A stretch of 64,000 nt of DNA from Cryptomeria japonica (lineage: Eukaryota; Streptophyta; Pinopsida; Cupressales; Cupressaceae). Under the pieces are notes generated by a model. The model was not told where the DNA came from. It saw only the letters and a program-made list of their open reading frames with translations, and ran no database searches. A program made the position numbers and the translations under genes. This document shows positions 21,706 through 34,329 of this stretch, in pieces. The stretch's first letter is position 1; every line of letters starts with the position of its first letter. Where the stretch lies: NCBI RefSeq assembly GCF_030272615.1, contig NC_081414.1, positions 764,563,413-764,627,412 on the forward strand, in the 5' to 3' direction.

Positions 21706-22500
21706 TTAATTACTAGGTGTTGAGAGGCCCATAAACTCATTGCACCACCTAAAGTTTTTTGTGCTTGCTAGCTTTGTCAACGCATCTACAACATTGTACA
21801 AAGTGTCAAATTTTCCTTGAACCACTCCCTCATCCTCTACCATGTCACAATTAAAATAATATTTTACATCAATATGATTTTTCCTCATAATAATAGACTA
21901 CTTTTTTGTTAGACAAATGGAAATCAGATGATCAACTTAGATTATAATAGCTCTTGGACTCAGGTTGACATTTAAAAATAATCATGTGATCTGAATGAAT
22001 TCATTAAAAGTATTGGTAGCTACCATGGTCTCTACTTTTTATTGTTAATAGAATAGTTGCATCCTAGTACTTAAGGTAATTAATCATGCAACCAAACATA
22101 GTGGAAATATATCCATTAGTAGATCTATTTTTATTAACCTACTCAACCCAATCAAAATCAACAAGTGCATGAGTAGTTATTGAGTGTTATTCTATTATAT
22201 ATCTACTATATGATAAAAATATATCATTCAAAGTTACCCCACAAATATTTAAAGACCCTTGCCACTGTATACCGATGCACTATGATTCAATATCATCTAT
22301 CAAATAGATAAGTTATCAAACTATTTGGGTGATATTTGGTCTTAGATAGACTATGGTATACATTAATCTCCCAACAACCTTAACATAAGGCACTCTAGTC
22401 ATATATTTCATCTCACTAGGAGAAGTTATGCATTGTTTAATTGATAACTTAGTTTGCACTAAATACAAACACATAAGGTATACAAATTAAATTGTTGAAT
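21706..22500 (-). pseudogene. Ty1/copia RNase H, decayed
   Basis: The C-terminal end reads HIDVKYYFNCDMVEDEGVVQ and DALTKLASTKNF on the minus strand, matching the copia end block (H-I-D-V-x-Y-H-F, then A-D-x-L-T-K). Farther upstream (about 22330-22450) there is MTRVPYVKVVGRLMYTIVYL, the block preceding RNase H. Stops and frameshifts lie between them. Confidence 0.8.
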
Positions 22501-22568
22501 AGTCCCAATATTTCACATATACTTTTGCCCAACCAAAACTATCCATTAGATCCTATAGACACATAAAT

Positions 22569-23950
22569 CTGTCCACTTAATTAAATGAATATTTAGTATT
22601 TATTTGATTATTTAAATCATCAATCATCAGTTAATTAAATTGATATTTAATTAATTCATCTTAAACCTCTTCTCCTATTAATTAAATAAATTATTCAATT
22701 TATTTAAATTAATTCATTAAACCACAACCTAACAATTAATTAAATGAATAAAGCACATTTGTTTAATTTAACCCCTTTCCTCATTTAAATAAATAAATAA
22801 ATATTTATTTAAATCTCTAAACTCCCCCCCTCACTTGCATTCTCCTACAAATGCAAGTTGCACAAATAAATAAGATTTATTTATAAATAAAATCCTATTT
22901 TCTCTCACCCACCAAACCCACTTGCATCCTAAACCCCTTCTAGATTCTTCTAATCCACTCCAAATTAGCCTAACCCCCCTCCCTAATTATTGTCACATTC
23001 CTAAGCAAAGAGAAGTCACTTCTCAAAGCCCTTAAAGTTTTTGAAATGCATTATCTTTTTATCCTCCAACAAGTTAACCCCCAAAGTCTTACATAACCAT
23101 TAATGGTTAAAATCAACTCACCTACAAGGTCAAAGGCTTTCCCTCTAACTCAACCCTCATTTTATTCATGAGTCTCTTCAATCATTTATTACTTTAACTA
23201 TGGTTATCCCCACTAATTCTTGCACAAGAGTTTGTCCATTGGATAAAGACTTATTCACTAACTCAAGCCTAACCAAATCCTCCCAGGGTAATGTTCATGT
23301 CATCTCAAGAATTTAATGATTCTTCCCTACCCTCTCAAGCCATCTCATGTTGACATTTCTCATCATGGGATTGGGTTGAAAGCCATCACATGGATCATAA
23401 ACCCATCAATCCTGGCCCTTGTTAAGATTACTCAATCTTGACCATCTATTGCCCTATTTCTCCTATAAATAGAGCTCTCATTCTTCATTTTCAAAATCAG
23501 AAATCTTTGTGCATCAAACTTATAGTAATTTTTAAGAGAGTATTCAAAAGCATTAGCATTGTTATTTTGCTAAAATTTACATAGACTAATTAGGTGCTTT
23601 CTCATAGTAACTTATTTACACTTGCATAGGCATTTGTTCTCATTTTCATAACCATCTTTAATCTTCATAAGACATCCATAGATAGTGCTAAAAGCTGAGA
23701 GCTACACTCATGTGGGACTTGGAGAGGAGAGGAACAAGGGAGTAAAAACTATGAGCATTTTGGGGAGCATCTTGGGGGGTTTTCTTTCCCTTTTTCATTT
23801 ATGTATGCTTCTTGTTGTTTGCTTTATATCTCTCTTGATATGCATGTTAAGGTTTTTAGGTTCATTCGTATTCGGTTTTGGTTGTGACTAACATATTAAT
23901 GTTTGAATTGTGCCTTGTGCCCCTTTTAGCGTGCATAAGATCCATCTTTT
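22569..23950 (+). mobile_element. Probable solo LTR (unclassified)
   Basis: About 1.4 kb of non-coding DNA separates the copia RNase H and RT pieces, which are contiguous in an intact element, so it is an insertion. It begins near tgtccacttaattaaatg, is rich in TTAATTAA-type sequence, and has a strong TATA box (cctataaatagagc, about 23463-23476) followed by a leader-like stretch. This fits an LTR promoter on the plus strand. Both ends and the TSD are uncertain. The small frame at 23685-23891 is probably not a gene. Confidence 0.45.
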
Positions 23951-23989
23951 TTTTATCTTATTCAGAAGATGAAGTTATTTATCCCTAAT

Positions 23990-24472
23990 ACCATCTAAAA
24001 CTCTACTAGAAGTTGGGACTTCAATTCATAAATTATAATCTTCCCTTTATAAAAAAAATCATCTCATTTATGTTAATACTAAGGAAAGATTCAATGACCA
24101 TCTTGTAATAGATGCAACAATCCAGTTTGAACCTCAAATTTGTGATTCCAACATAAATGTATCACACTTTGATATGACATTCCGAGGGATTAGTTGAGAC
24201 CATACATAGGTTTCTTGTACCTAGATACCAAAATTTATTTATCTTTTTAAAAAAAAATGCATCTCTCTAGCTATGACATATAGAAATTTCTTCCTCCAAA
24301 CCATTATGAAGGAAAGTTATCTTAGCATCCATCTACTCAACATAAAGATAAAACATGGTCATAATAGATAATAGAAAATTCTAGGATTTTTTTTGAACAA
24401 CTAGAGGTAAAATTTCACCATAATTATTTCCCTCGACCTAGGAATATCCCTTCACAACCAATCTTTTCTCAT
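23990..24472 (-). pseudogene. Ty1/copia reverse transcriptase fragment
   Basis: On the minus strand the fragment shows KRLVVKGYS followed by a TAG and then VEGNNYGEI, the N-terminal copia RT block (K-A-R-L-V-V-K-G-Y-S-Q), then EEEISIC and further degraded sequence. The LINE at 24485 cuts it from its integrase. It is heavily frameshifted. Confidence 0.75.
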
Positions 24473-25798
24473 ACTTTACAATATATAGATTTTTTGATCT
24501 ATAACCAGGATTATATATTGCTTGAAATAGGGAAGATTTACATCCAAAATGGAGACAAACTTCCTACCATTACATGGGGTCTCGCCCCTACAAAACCAAC
24601 ATAAATAAAAAAAATGACACCAGACCTACATAACCAGCCATTTCAAAAAACTAGCCGTACATACATAAACGCCATCGAAAAACTGACCTGCCCTAGAGAC
24701 CCATCTATCGAAAGCATCCCAAAGCCTCTTCCCTAGAAAAGTTTGGAATGCCCCTACTGGGCCCTGCATCCTCCACCTCACCTCCTCCACATGGTAGTGT
24801 TCCCGACCTACCACCACGTAGCGACTTGCGCTCCCCCACCTTCACTTGCTTCTGTGGAATCTGATGGTGGGTCATACACCTCCCATCCTCACCTAGTGGA
24901 GCTTCAGACCAAATTGGGGTCTTCTTCCCACGTATCTTCCATCGCCCAATTGGCCCCAAACCTCGCACATATTGCACAACATCCCTCCAACCCTTTCGTG
25001 CATTCTCAAGCCGGTTTTCAACAGATCGAGAAGCCGACCAGATAACAAATGACAACAACTCCCCTACTTCTACTCCAATCCTCTACCATGGATCTTCCAT
25101 TATCTTCAGCCCTTTCCCAACAACAGCTCGAGCCACCACACCATTTAAACCTCCCACCCACTTTGGACACAACACCAAAGCTGCCACCCACAACACCTCC
25201 TCCATCAACTTTCCCACTGACAAAGCCAGGGCGACAAACAATGATGTGATGTCGAGGTTGGTTCGAGGCCGACAGTTAGACTCCAAAAATTCCTCCCCAA
25301 CCATCAACCGCACTGCCATCCAAAACTCCTCCCCATCCACCCTGAAGACATTCATTGGCCTGTTGCTCAAGATCAACCCGCGAAATGCTAGTATTTGACC
25401 GTCCGTTGTTAAGGAAAAATTTGCTTCCTTTCTATCTCGCCTCTTCACTAAAGCCTGCACACATAGCCAAAGACAAAAACCAACGACCACGAAATGCCAG
25501 GGAAACAGAGACCAAGGCCTTTAAAAAAGCCACCACCATCACATGGCATGAATGCATCACATGAATCGCCTCAAACAATGCATCATCAACAAGACAACTC
25601 ACCGATGGCCTCCATCATCACTCCAAAGCCACTAAGGCCACTTGCAACTAAATCGTAGATCACAATCTACGAGGGCCATAATTTCCCACAAGTCTAGTGT
25701 CAATCAACCACATCAAGAACAACTTGGGTTCACTTCCCTTAATAAAAGCAATTCAACCAAAATCATGAGAACTAACAATTTGAAAGTCCTCAAATATT

Positions 25799-26008
25799 CT
25801 AAAATTGTTTAGCTCCTAGGGCTAGAATGTTGCCACAAGCATCCCGGATAACTACTCCAGCACCAGAGACCCCTGGATTTCCCCTCGAGGTGCCATCAAA
25901 ATTGACCTTGATCCAACCCTTATCTGGTGGAACCCACTCTTGTCTTACTTCACCCATCCTCTGAGAATTTACCCTCAAAAGCCCATTAGTAGGCCTAAAT
26001 TTGATCAA
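25799..26008 (-). pseudogene. LINE RNase H-like domain (fragment)
   Basis: The minus-strand frame carries WIKVNFDGTSRGNPGVSGAG and VIRDACGNIL, the start of a plant LINE RNase H domain, including the first catalytic aspartate in NFDG. The domain is cut after about 70 residues; the catalytic residues expected farther on are not found in frame. Confidence 0.85.
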
Positions 26009-26011
26009 AGG

Positions 26012-26764
26012 CTAGTTCACCAAAACTCCAACATCAAACAGGGTGAAAGGAGTCTTTGCTAAGTTCACCCGAGAAGCAGCATTAGTGACTAGCTTTGAGA
26101 TTGCCTTCTCTAATCTAATCAGAAAGCAATCCCTATTTTCCACTTTTCCATCAAACACTCTATGGTTCTGTTCTTTCCAGAGTTCCCATAAAATAGTAGA
26201 AGGTAAAATCTTCCAAATGGCAGCAAAGATTGACAACTTACCCAAAACAGGCCAAGACTTCCAGCCAGTCGCTCAAGTTCCTTGCCATTGGACCCTTCCA
26301 ATTCAGTCTCTGCAACCCAAAAAACATGCTTCCTGGGCTAATTCGCAGTTAAACAGAAGGTGGTCCACATCTTCCTCCTCTTTTTCATAGATCACATAAC
26401 GGAAGGGGCCTACAAACCCCATTTTTTTGAGATGGTCTCCTAACAAAATCTGCCTATTGTCAGCTAGCCAGGAGAAGGCTCCTACCTTTGGTAAACAAAC
26501 GTTGTTCTAGTATAGCTTGGCTTCCCATTCCTTCGCCCTGCCCTCAGCCTCCAAAAGAGTAAATCCCAACTTAACAGAGTAATTGCCACTTTTGGCACCA
26601 CTCCAAACTATCTCATCCTCATCTCTAGAGCCCAGAACCTCTCTACTATTCAGGATATTCCTCAGCAACCATTCATCTGCCTCCCCCAAATTTAACTCAC
26701 TGGGATCCTTCCAGTTCCAATGCTGGCCCAAAACTGGCATATCTGGCAACAGGAAATCGCTCAC
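26012..26764 (-). pseudogene. LINE region between RT and RNase H (zf-RVT-like)
   Basis: Blocks such as WSGAKSGNYSVKLGF and LWELWKEQNHRVFDGK are characteristic of the segment between RT and RNase H in plant L1 elements, where a zinc-binding zf-RVT motif (F-C-W-L, H-L-F-x-x-C) usually lies. Here HLLFNCELAQEA survives, but upstream cysteines are not clear. Several frameshifts and stops divide it. Confidence 0.75.
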
Positions 26765-26830
26765 CTTTGAACCCTAGAGCTAAGCAAACTTGATCTTTAT
26801 CCATTGGGGGGCTTGGGAATCCAGCGATGG

Positions 26831-28466
26831 TCACCCATCCCAAGAGTCCTGCCAGAAGCACACCTTTCGCCCATCTCCAATCCACCAAGAAAGATGATTC
26901 GTAATCAGGCTCCTACAGCTCACCAGAAAATTCCACAGAGTGGATCCTCTTGGGGGGTCTTCTGCCATTAGGATCCTTTCCTTTTCCCCACTATCCAAAT
27001 ACTTAGCTTGTAAAATACGAACCCACCTCTGCTTCGGCTTACTGTACATCTGCCACACTAACTTAGCCCCCATAGCCTCGTTAATAAGTCTCCAATTGCA
27101 AAGCCCCGCGCCTCCTCCTCCTTTGGGTTTTCACACTCTGTCCCAAGCCATAAGCGAGATTTTGTCCTACTCCTGATTTTCATTGCATAAAAAATTCCTC
27201 ATCTTTTGTTGCATACTCTTAATGACCAAACTAGGGAGTTTAAAATAGGCCATAGGGAAAATAGGCATAGCTGATACAACAGTCTTTAGCATCAGAAGAC
27301 GACCAGCCAAAGAGAGCCACTTGCTCTTCCAGCCCTCCATCTAGCAATCCTTTCAAAATTTCTTCCTTTCCACCTCTAGGAAAGAGCAACATACCAAGGA
27401 ATTTCCTAGGAAGCTAACCAATCTTAATCCCAAACAGTCTGGCGATTGCTCTTTGTTACCCAACTTCAGTGTGGAAGAAAAAGATTTTTGATTTATCCCA
27501 ATTAATTTCCTATCCAGTAGCCCAACTATATCTATCCAGTACTTTATTTATAACTGTTGCTTCATGCATTGAGGCCACTCCAAAAAGACAAGTATCATCA
27601 ACAAACTACGAATGAGTTGTGGAATCCACCCCTCGTGCAATCTCAATGCCTTTCCACATCCCCTGAGAATGCTTTCGAGCAATCGAATGACCAAGAACTT
27701 CTGCCATTAAAATAAAGAGAAAGGGGGATATTGGATCCCCTTGCTGAATGCCCCGTGAGGTGGGAAAGAAGCCTTGAGGACTTCCATTGACTAAAACTGA
27801 GGATGAGAACTGCATAATCATACTAGAGATCCACTTAATCCAAGCCTTACAAAACCCAAACCTTACTAATATAGCCACCAGGAAGGACCTATCAACTCTA
27901 TCGTAGGCTTTCCGAATATCTAACTTAAGGACCATTCTTCTCTACCTACTCTTCATGGTTGTGTGTATCGCCTCATGGGCCACAATAACCCCATCCACAA
28001 TATTCCTCCCTGGGGTAAAACATCTCTGTTCACAAGAAATCAACTTATCTAGCCTGTTAGCAACAACTTTTGTTATGATTTTATAAATAGTGTTACACAA
28101 CAAAATCAGACAAAATTCATCAAACCCAACCGGCTTGGATTTCTTGGGAATAAATGCCACTAGAGTACAATTGAATTCCTTCAAAATAAATCCCCTTGAC
28201 CTTGACTCTTCGACCACTTCTAACAACTCTCCACCAATCACATCCCAAAAGAATTGGTAAAAGAAAGCCTGAAACCGATATGGGTCTGGTGCTTTCTCCC
28301 CACCTAGACCAAAAACAATAGCTTTCACTTCCTTCAATGAGACTGGTTCCTCAAGCATCCTATTATCATCCTTAGAGACTATGGGAGGAATTAACTCCAA
28401 AAACTTGGCCTGCAAGCACGCTTGACCAGCCCCGTCCTTCCTCCAAAGATTACCAAAGAAGTCCAC
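26831..28466 (-). pseudogene. LINE reverse transcriptase
   Basis: The RT core is split over several frames. From the N-terminal side it shows PDPYRFQAFFYQFFWDVIG and FIPKKSKPVGFDEFC, then VLKLDIRKAYDRVDRSFL (catalytic D), GIQQGDPISPFLFILMAEVL, and FVDDTCLFG carrying the catalytic DD. An in-frame TAG at about 27606 precedes FVDD where glutamine is expected. C-terminal RT/thumb sequence, including GAKLVWQMYSKPKQRWVRIL, continues to about 26831. The element is inactive. Confidence 0.88.
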
Positions 28467-28810
28467 TGCCTCCTAATTAATGCGATCTGGGTCCTCTGTA
28501 GAAGTTCTATCCATAAGGCTCAGGGAGAGGATCCCATTGAGGCATCTCCTTGCCTTTACCGAACTATGAATTTTTTTTGTGTTTCTATCACCTGCTTTAA
28601 GCTAGTTCTCTCGTGATTTTTACTTCCAGTAAATCTCCTCCCTCTGCAAAACTTCCCCATACCTACTAAGCAGATCTTTCTCCATGAGGAAATCCACTTC
28701 ATCCATCCCTTTGGCCAAAACTTTTGCTTTCAGATCCCCAGATCCCCTTCAATCCTTTTGCTTTCATCGAATATATTACCGAACACATCCCTGTTCCAAG
28801 ATTTTAGTTT

Positions 28811-29673
28811 CTATTTCACATAACTAAGCTTCTTGAAGAACTTAAAGGCCAAGAAGCCTTCCACTGCCGGAGCCTCCTTCCACCAACCCACCACCTGATC
28901 TCTAAATCTTGGCTCCCTTAACCACATTTTTTCCACCTTGAAAGGACACCGACGTGGAATTACATCTTTTTGCACAACCAAAGAGATCGGGAAATGGTTC
29001 GAACCTGAAATTGCTAAAAATTCTGCCTCAAAGACCAAGGGGGCCAAATTCCAATCCCCTGCAAGGAAGAACCTATCTAGTTTCTTGGCTATGTTGGAAA
29101 ATCCTTGCCGTCTATTTGTCTGAGTAAAGCTCCCTCCTTTAGCAACCACTTCAAACAAAGCATTAGAATCCACAAATGTTTGAAAGTCCGATTGCGTCCT
29201 GCACATCCTACTCACCCCTCCATGCTTTTCTGAGAAAGAAAGAGTGGTGTTGAAATCCTGAACAAAAATATCTAAGGCCGACCTCACCTACTCTAAAAGC
29301 TTGGAGACATCCTCTCATAACTGACACTTCTCCACAGCTAATGTGGGTCCATAGATGTTGATGAGGAAACAAGAAAATTCATGATCTTCGAAAACACCTT
29401 AACCATCTGCCAATATTTAGAGGAAAAAACAACATCCACCTGAACTACCAATGGATTCCACAAAATGCCTAGTCCTCTTGAGCCCCCTTCTGAGTCCACA
29501 AAGAAACCAGACCACCTCTGCCTAACACCAAAAACTCTAGTTGCATCTTCTCTTCCCAATTTTGTTTCCTGAATACAAATTATTTCCAACATAACCTGAT
29601 CAAATCCTCTTTTGATCAGGCGTCTCTTGTCAGTGGCATTGCAGCCCCTGACATTCCAAGCTAGGAACTTCAT
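28811..29673 (-). pseudogene. LINE apurinic-like endonuclease
   Basis: ORF2 begins at MKFLAWNVRGCNATDKRRLI, with the typical N-V-R-G motif, followed by IICIQETKLG (catalytic E). A frameshift separates the C-terminal half, which includes DRFFLAGDW and the terminal GSNHFPISL block, where the usual S-D-H is S-N-H. The domain nicks target DNA. The D-to-N change at a catalytic position would impair it even without the frameshift. Confidence 0.85.
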
Positions 29674-29813
29674 TGCTGCCCAGGAGAGAACAAGTCTCTC
29701 CTGGATCGAAGCAGTCTTGTCTAACCCTTCATGTTGCCTGCTTCCTCAAGCAGCTTCTGCCTATTTTTCCTTCCTCTCAAATTCCCTTTGGATTTAGAGG
29801 GATTTGTTTTGGT

Positions 29814-31340
29814 CTATTTGATGGTTCTAATCTCTGTCTCCTCTAACTTAGCAGACAACCCCAAAGAATCATTGCTTAACCCATCCTCCTCATCTGACTC
29901 CAGCTCTGCTAGAAGGCCATTATCTACCTTATTCAGGGACATGTGGATTTCTTTGAAGCAAGTAACTTCATCCTTTGCACTCCCAGCTAAAGTGTCTGAA
30001 AGCTGGTTCTCTAGAGGCTTGTCACTCAATTCCTTTTCCAGGTTCTCCAGCCCCGTCTCAAAAGTAGAGTAAAACCTGTGCTGAGAAGGAATCCCCCTGC
30101 CTACTGCAAAGTCATGAATCAAAAACACAAGACCAGCTTCTTTTGCTGTTCCTTCTATGTGGAAGCAAGCATCCCCACACTCTTCACTATTAGCTTGGCG
30201 CACCTGCACCCCATCAGCACATCCTGCCAGATTTTGAGGGCGGTCCACATAAATCTCTCCCAGTTTTCCATTTGCGACCGCATGAACCTCACCTCCAGAA
30301 GGACCAGAGACCTTCAACAATGTTTCCTGAGTAGGGCAAGAATCCAATGGCACTATCAACCCACCTAAAACTTCAGAACTATGATGAGGTTTCCCAGCCA
30401 ATGAAACAGCCTGATCCAAACATTGGATGGCATCTGTGTGACTAGATGGCTGATTAGTCACCTCCGACCCTGCTATCAACTTCTCCTCCAAAGCATGGTC
30501 TGCCCTTCCCTTCCCCTTCTGGCCTGCCCTATAATCACAATCCTCGTGTCCCCAATCTTTGAAGAGTTTACACTTAACCATGATTTCTTCAACTTTGATC
30601 TCTTGTCTTCAAAGATCCTCTGGCGATCTAAGCTCAATGGTCTTCAAAAGCCCTGGGTGTGGTTTGCACATGACACAAATTCTGGCATACATGCATAAGT
30701 TCAACTTGTCAATCGCTTCATTCGACTTAATGAATCTCCCTAGCTTATCACCAATTCTCTTAAAAACTTCCTCCTTCCAATATTCATGCAGGAGATTGTA
30801 GAGCCTGATCCAAACAGGAATTTCCTCTATGGTGGCTTGTCGAGGGTCAAAGTTAGGGATCCGGTCCTTAATATAAAACCCTACTCCCATCATCAAAAAC
30901 TACCCAGAATTCATCACTGCAATATTCTCCTCAGCTGTCCCAATGATGATAAGGAAAAAACCATTTGTTAGGGTTTTAATCTCAAAGTGGCTCCCCCATT
31001 CTTCATCGACCTAGGTCCTAATTTTTGGAAAAGCCGGCCAATCACCTCCTCACTTAAAGAAGAAAGCTCTGGCTTGCAAGACTTCTACCAATTCCTTCCA
31101 AGCCTCTGAGTCAATGCAAATGACGACTGTTCTCTTTTTAGACATTTTTGGTTTCTCACTAGTGATAAGAGAAGGTGCCGAAACCTTCTTCTTCAATCTC
31201 TCCTTCATGTGCTACTTGCTCCATTTTGGGAAGTTTAGAAATAGTGAGTGCCCCCATTTGGTTTTGTCATGCTCAAAAGGGAATCTGGTTTCACCAAAAC
31301 TAGCTCCCTCCCTCCTCCTCCATCCCCTATCCTGCCACTG
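29814..31340 (-). pseudogene. LINE ORF1 (DUF4283-like, zinc-knuckle remnant)
   Basis: The region IPVWIRLYNLLHEYWKEEVF, then IGDKLGRFIKSNEA and YARICVMCKPHPGL, matches the DUF4283/DUF4286-type ORF1 domain of plant LINEs. It is followed by CKLFKDWGHEDC, a degraded CCHC knuckle. A low-complexity C-terminal 200 residues end at 29814, about 140 bases before ORF2. ORF1 proteins bind the LINE RNA. Stops occur near 30606 and upstream. Confidence 0.8.
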
Positions 31341-31499
31341 CCACTAGTTTGATTGCGGTGGACACCAGGGCCCCTTGTTTTCCATACTTATTGGTCTATT
31401 CTCCCACCTTCGCGATCAAAAATTGCCTCCACTTGTAAACCCTAGCTTCCTCTTGTGCTCCATTAGGAAAATCACTGTATATTTGTACTTTACAATATT

Positions 31500-32401
31500 A
31501 TATTTTAAAATAACTTTCATTTTTAACACCCAATACATCCCACTAAGGATACTCCTAACTATCTCCATCAATATCTTTTTCATTATTATTTTAACTTATT
31601 TCTATTGAGAGGTTTATGAAGATTTCATATGTCTTTTTATTCCATGATCCTTTTAAAACTTAAATTTGACTAGAGACTTAAAATTTACTCTTAACGAAAT
31701 TTATCAATATCCCTCTACTATAGTCATCAATGAACACAATATATTAATTAAGTTTTGAATCAAATAAACATTGATATGTCTAGAAACATCATGATATATC
31801 AAGTTTAATACCTTAGAAGATTTAGGAGAACTACAATAAAACTAAACATGATTTTATTTTTCATAAATACAATTTTCATAATAATTGAATTCAAGATTAT
31901 AATCATTTAGCCCCATAATAATGATTTTCTTTTACAAATTCTATAGACCCTTCTCACTTGTGTGACCCAACATCTAGTGCCATAACATAGGTTTTCAATA
32001 GCAAGGTTAGCCTCCAAAGTATTAGAACCCTTAGCTACTTAGAAACAAGTATTAGATGTGGATATAACACTCCTCATTGATCCTAGTTACAATGGTGAAG
32101 GCGAGGATTTTGTAGACGAATTCATTATACAAATAGAAGAACTCTTGCATTAAATTATTCATGAATTTCGATAAAACAAAGTTCTTATTCAATAGCCTTA
32201 TCAATAATCATATCTTCAAGAGAAGGTTCTCCATGCATGCCCCTTCTAAAAAAATTCTCGCGGATGCTTTTCAAGAGCACAACCTTCAGAAATTCCATTA
32301 GAAAATTCTATGGGGCAAACCTTTTACCATCCTCTGGTTGCCAAGTTGTTGAATGTTTCTAAAGTTTAAATGACTAAATCTTTGATGCCAAATTCCTTTT
32401 T
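31500..32401 (-). pseudogene. Ty1/copia integrase fragment
   Basis: The minus strand shows WHQRFSHLNFRNIQQLGNQR (start of the zinc-binding HHCC region) near 32390 and, farther on, IVFIDDYSRGILINFVKSKF, the first catalytic aspartate block, near 31735. Stops and indels intervene. It belongs to the remnant whose protease is at 33905-34300. Confidence 0.75.
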
Positions 32402-32418
32402 CATCATTTGCATGTGTT

Positions 32419-33887
32419 TTTGATTAGGATAAAATAGGTTTTGAAGGGGCCCCGAATCCCTTTCAACCAGAGAAATGCCATCGAATAATGATCAAGACTA
32501 CCTCGCAACAAAACATATATTTTATAAAGGATCTGAAACCTTCTGAACTTACAGGCATCCAGAGCCCAAGACACAATGACTGCAACAAAAATAAAACATC
32601 AATCAACATAGCCACGACTAGCCAACACCAGCCAAGCATCATAAGAAAGACATTGCATAATAGGTTGGAGCAAGGAACAGATCTAGGTCAGCGAATGATC
32701 AATCTCAAAAAAATAGAGAACAAGGATTTTTTCAGGCACCCTCAGCCAACAAGGGTTTTCCCAAGCTCCCATAACCTGTAGCAAAATGTCTAGGCCAAAA
32801 AACACCACAAGACCCATACCTAACCAAAAACAAACATTAGCCAAACTGGGCCCTTGAAAATTGTTAGCATCCAAGAAGCCCTTGAAAGAAACAAAGACAA
32901 TAGTAATTTTCCAAGCTCCCTCAACCATGAATGTGGGTTTTACAAGGCTCCCACAACTAGAAAAGGCTCGGACTATAACAATACAACTTGAAAGTACAAT
33001 CTGGGTACAGGGTTTTGAAAAGGCACCCATAACCTTTTAAATAAGAAACCAAGAGGGTTTTTATAGGCTCCCTCAACCCACAAAACAAACTAAGAAACTG
33101 GGTTTTGACAGGGAACCCAACCCCTTATGTGAAGAGCACCATGAGAGTATTGACAAGCAACCTAAATGAGCAACATAAACAACAACAAATGAAATGCTTC
33201 CTCAACCCTTCTCTCCACCTCAATAGGAGAAAGTGCCACCTCAATAAGACAAGGATGAAAGCAAACCGACAATCTAGAAAACCCTTTCATAGTTAGCAAA
33301 AGCCGAACCACTCCCTCATACCTAGAATCCACCTCAATAGGATAAAGGGCCACCTCAATAATACAAACAAGAGAGAAGGCCGACTGCCTAGACAACCCTC
33401 TCACAACCCAACACATAAGCAACCTCTCCACCTCTATAGGAGAGAAAACCACCACCGACAGAGATCTAAGAAAATAGGGAGAAAGAGAAGAAGAAACCCT
33501 CACCAATGATAAAACAAGGAAAGGATAGAGGGTCTGCTCACACTCATAATCAAAGGCTCCCACCAAAATAGCCACACCATCCCCAAATTAAGTAACACTC
33601 TACTCTAAAATGCAAAAACTGTAGAAAGTACGAAAAAACCTCCCTCCCCTTCACACCTATCCCTAGCCTCTCCCACACCATCAGCCATATAGAACAGGGC
33701 AATGAGTACATGATCAAATATTGCATGTATAAAAAAGCACTAAAAAAGTCCTCCCATACCATTTGCATCTCCATCGTCCTCCCCTTCACCTGTATCATCA
33801 CCCACTGAAAACCTAGTTCAGCCACTCCCCCCTGCTCACCCATTTTGGTTCCCGCTCATCACTCTTTTTCTTTTTTCCATATCTTTT
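32419..33887 (-). mobile_element. Retroposed insertion with LINE-type 3' end
   Basis: The insertion splits the copia GAG-pre/integrase region and is bracketed by 17-base direct repeats at 32402-32418 and 33888-33904 (catcatttgcatgtgtt versus catcaattgcatgtgtt). On the minus strand its 3' end contains ggggccccttcaaaacctat and finishes gattaatc-like, similar to the insertion at 15790-16759. There is no RT. Short frames of low significance include a region with an internal repeat (33217-33450). Confidence 0.75.
33217..33455. repeat. Degenerate repeat of about 110 bp, three partial copies
   Basis: Units start with ccacctcaataggagaaagt at about 33216, ccacctcaataggataaagg at about 33330 and ccacctctataggagagaaa near 33427. 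Each of the first two contains a second ccacctcaataaka motif about 21 bases later. The repeat lies inside the retroposed insertion. Confidence 0.7.
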
Positions 33888-33904
33888 CATCAATTGCATG
33901 TGTT

Positions 33905-34300
33905 AGTAGTAAAGTAGAATATGATTTAGCAACAAAGTCAAAAAAAGTGTACAAATGAGACCCGATTAGTTGCCTTACTAACAATAATTTTAGAGATGTC
34001 CTGCATGTCAAATATGCTCATAGAATTTGGGGTGAATTCAACTCTCCTTTTGGTGCCAACTGTGTCATTTGATATACAAAAGTTTGATAGAAAGATTGAG
34101 AACATGCAAGACATTTTTGAAACTTCCATTTCCAAGCTCTACCCTCAATAGTCCATTTGCCTCTACTGGAGAATCATCTCCCATGAGAATAGGACCAACA
34201 TATGATTTGAAAGATGAGAGAGCATATTTTGTGGCTTCCATGTGATGTGAAGCTATGAAGTCTACGATCCATGCATTTGGAGAAGAATGAATAACAATTA
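33905..34300 (-). pseudogene. Ty1/copia protease and GAG-pre-integrase
   Basis: The minus strand reads WIVDFIASHHMEATKYALSS then GPILMGDDSPVEANG and NVLHVLNLS, the protease active-site block (catalytic D followed by F-I in place of S-G) and the strand that follows. The downstream VEFTPNSMSIFDMQD block belongs to GAG-pre-integrase. It is decayed. Confidence 0.8.
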
Positions 34301-34329
34301 ATTCATGTGCATTACCTCTTGTTTCTGGT

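Larger units (their letters stand above)
24485..31485 (-). mobile_element. Near full-length L1-type LINE with RNase H domain
   Basis: The element is flanked by 13-base direct repeats tactttacaatat at 24472-24484 and 31486-31498. Minus-strand content in order is ORF1 with DUF4283-like region and a zinc-knuckle remnant, apurinic endonuclease, reverse transcriptase, zf-RVT-like region and an RNase H-like domain, then about 1.3 kb of 3' sequence ending gatcaaaaaatc. A length of about 7.0 kb and the endonuclease-type TSD fit target-primed reverse transcription. All frames are interrupted. Confidence 0.88.

Noticed and set aside
23685-23891. Small hydrophobic protein downstream of a TATA box
   Set aside because: It lies in the leader-like part of a probable solo LTR and has no family resemblance; chance frame more likely.
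24626-25490. Frames on both strands in the LINE 3' region
   Set aside because: They overlap each other in several frames with no recognisable domain; the region is higher in GC, which lowers stop frequency.
33162-33575. 137-residue frame with repeated IEVALSPIEVE
   Set aside because: The periodicity comes from a nucleotide repeat in a retroposed insertion, and neighbouring copies do not keep the frame.
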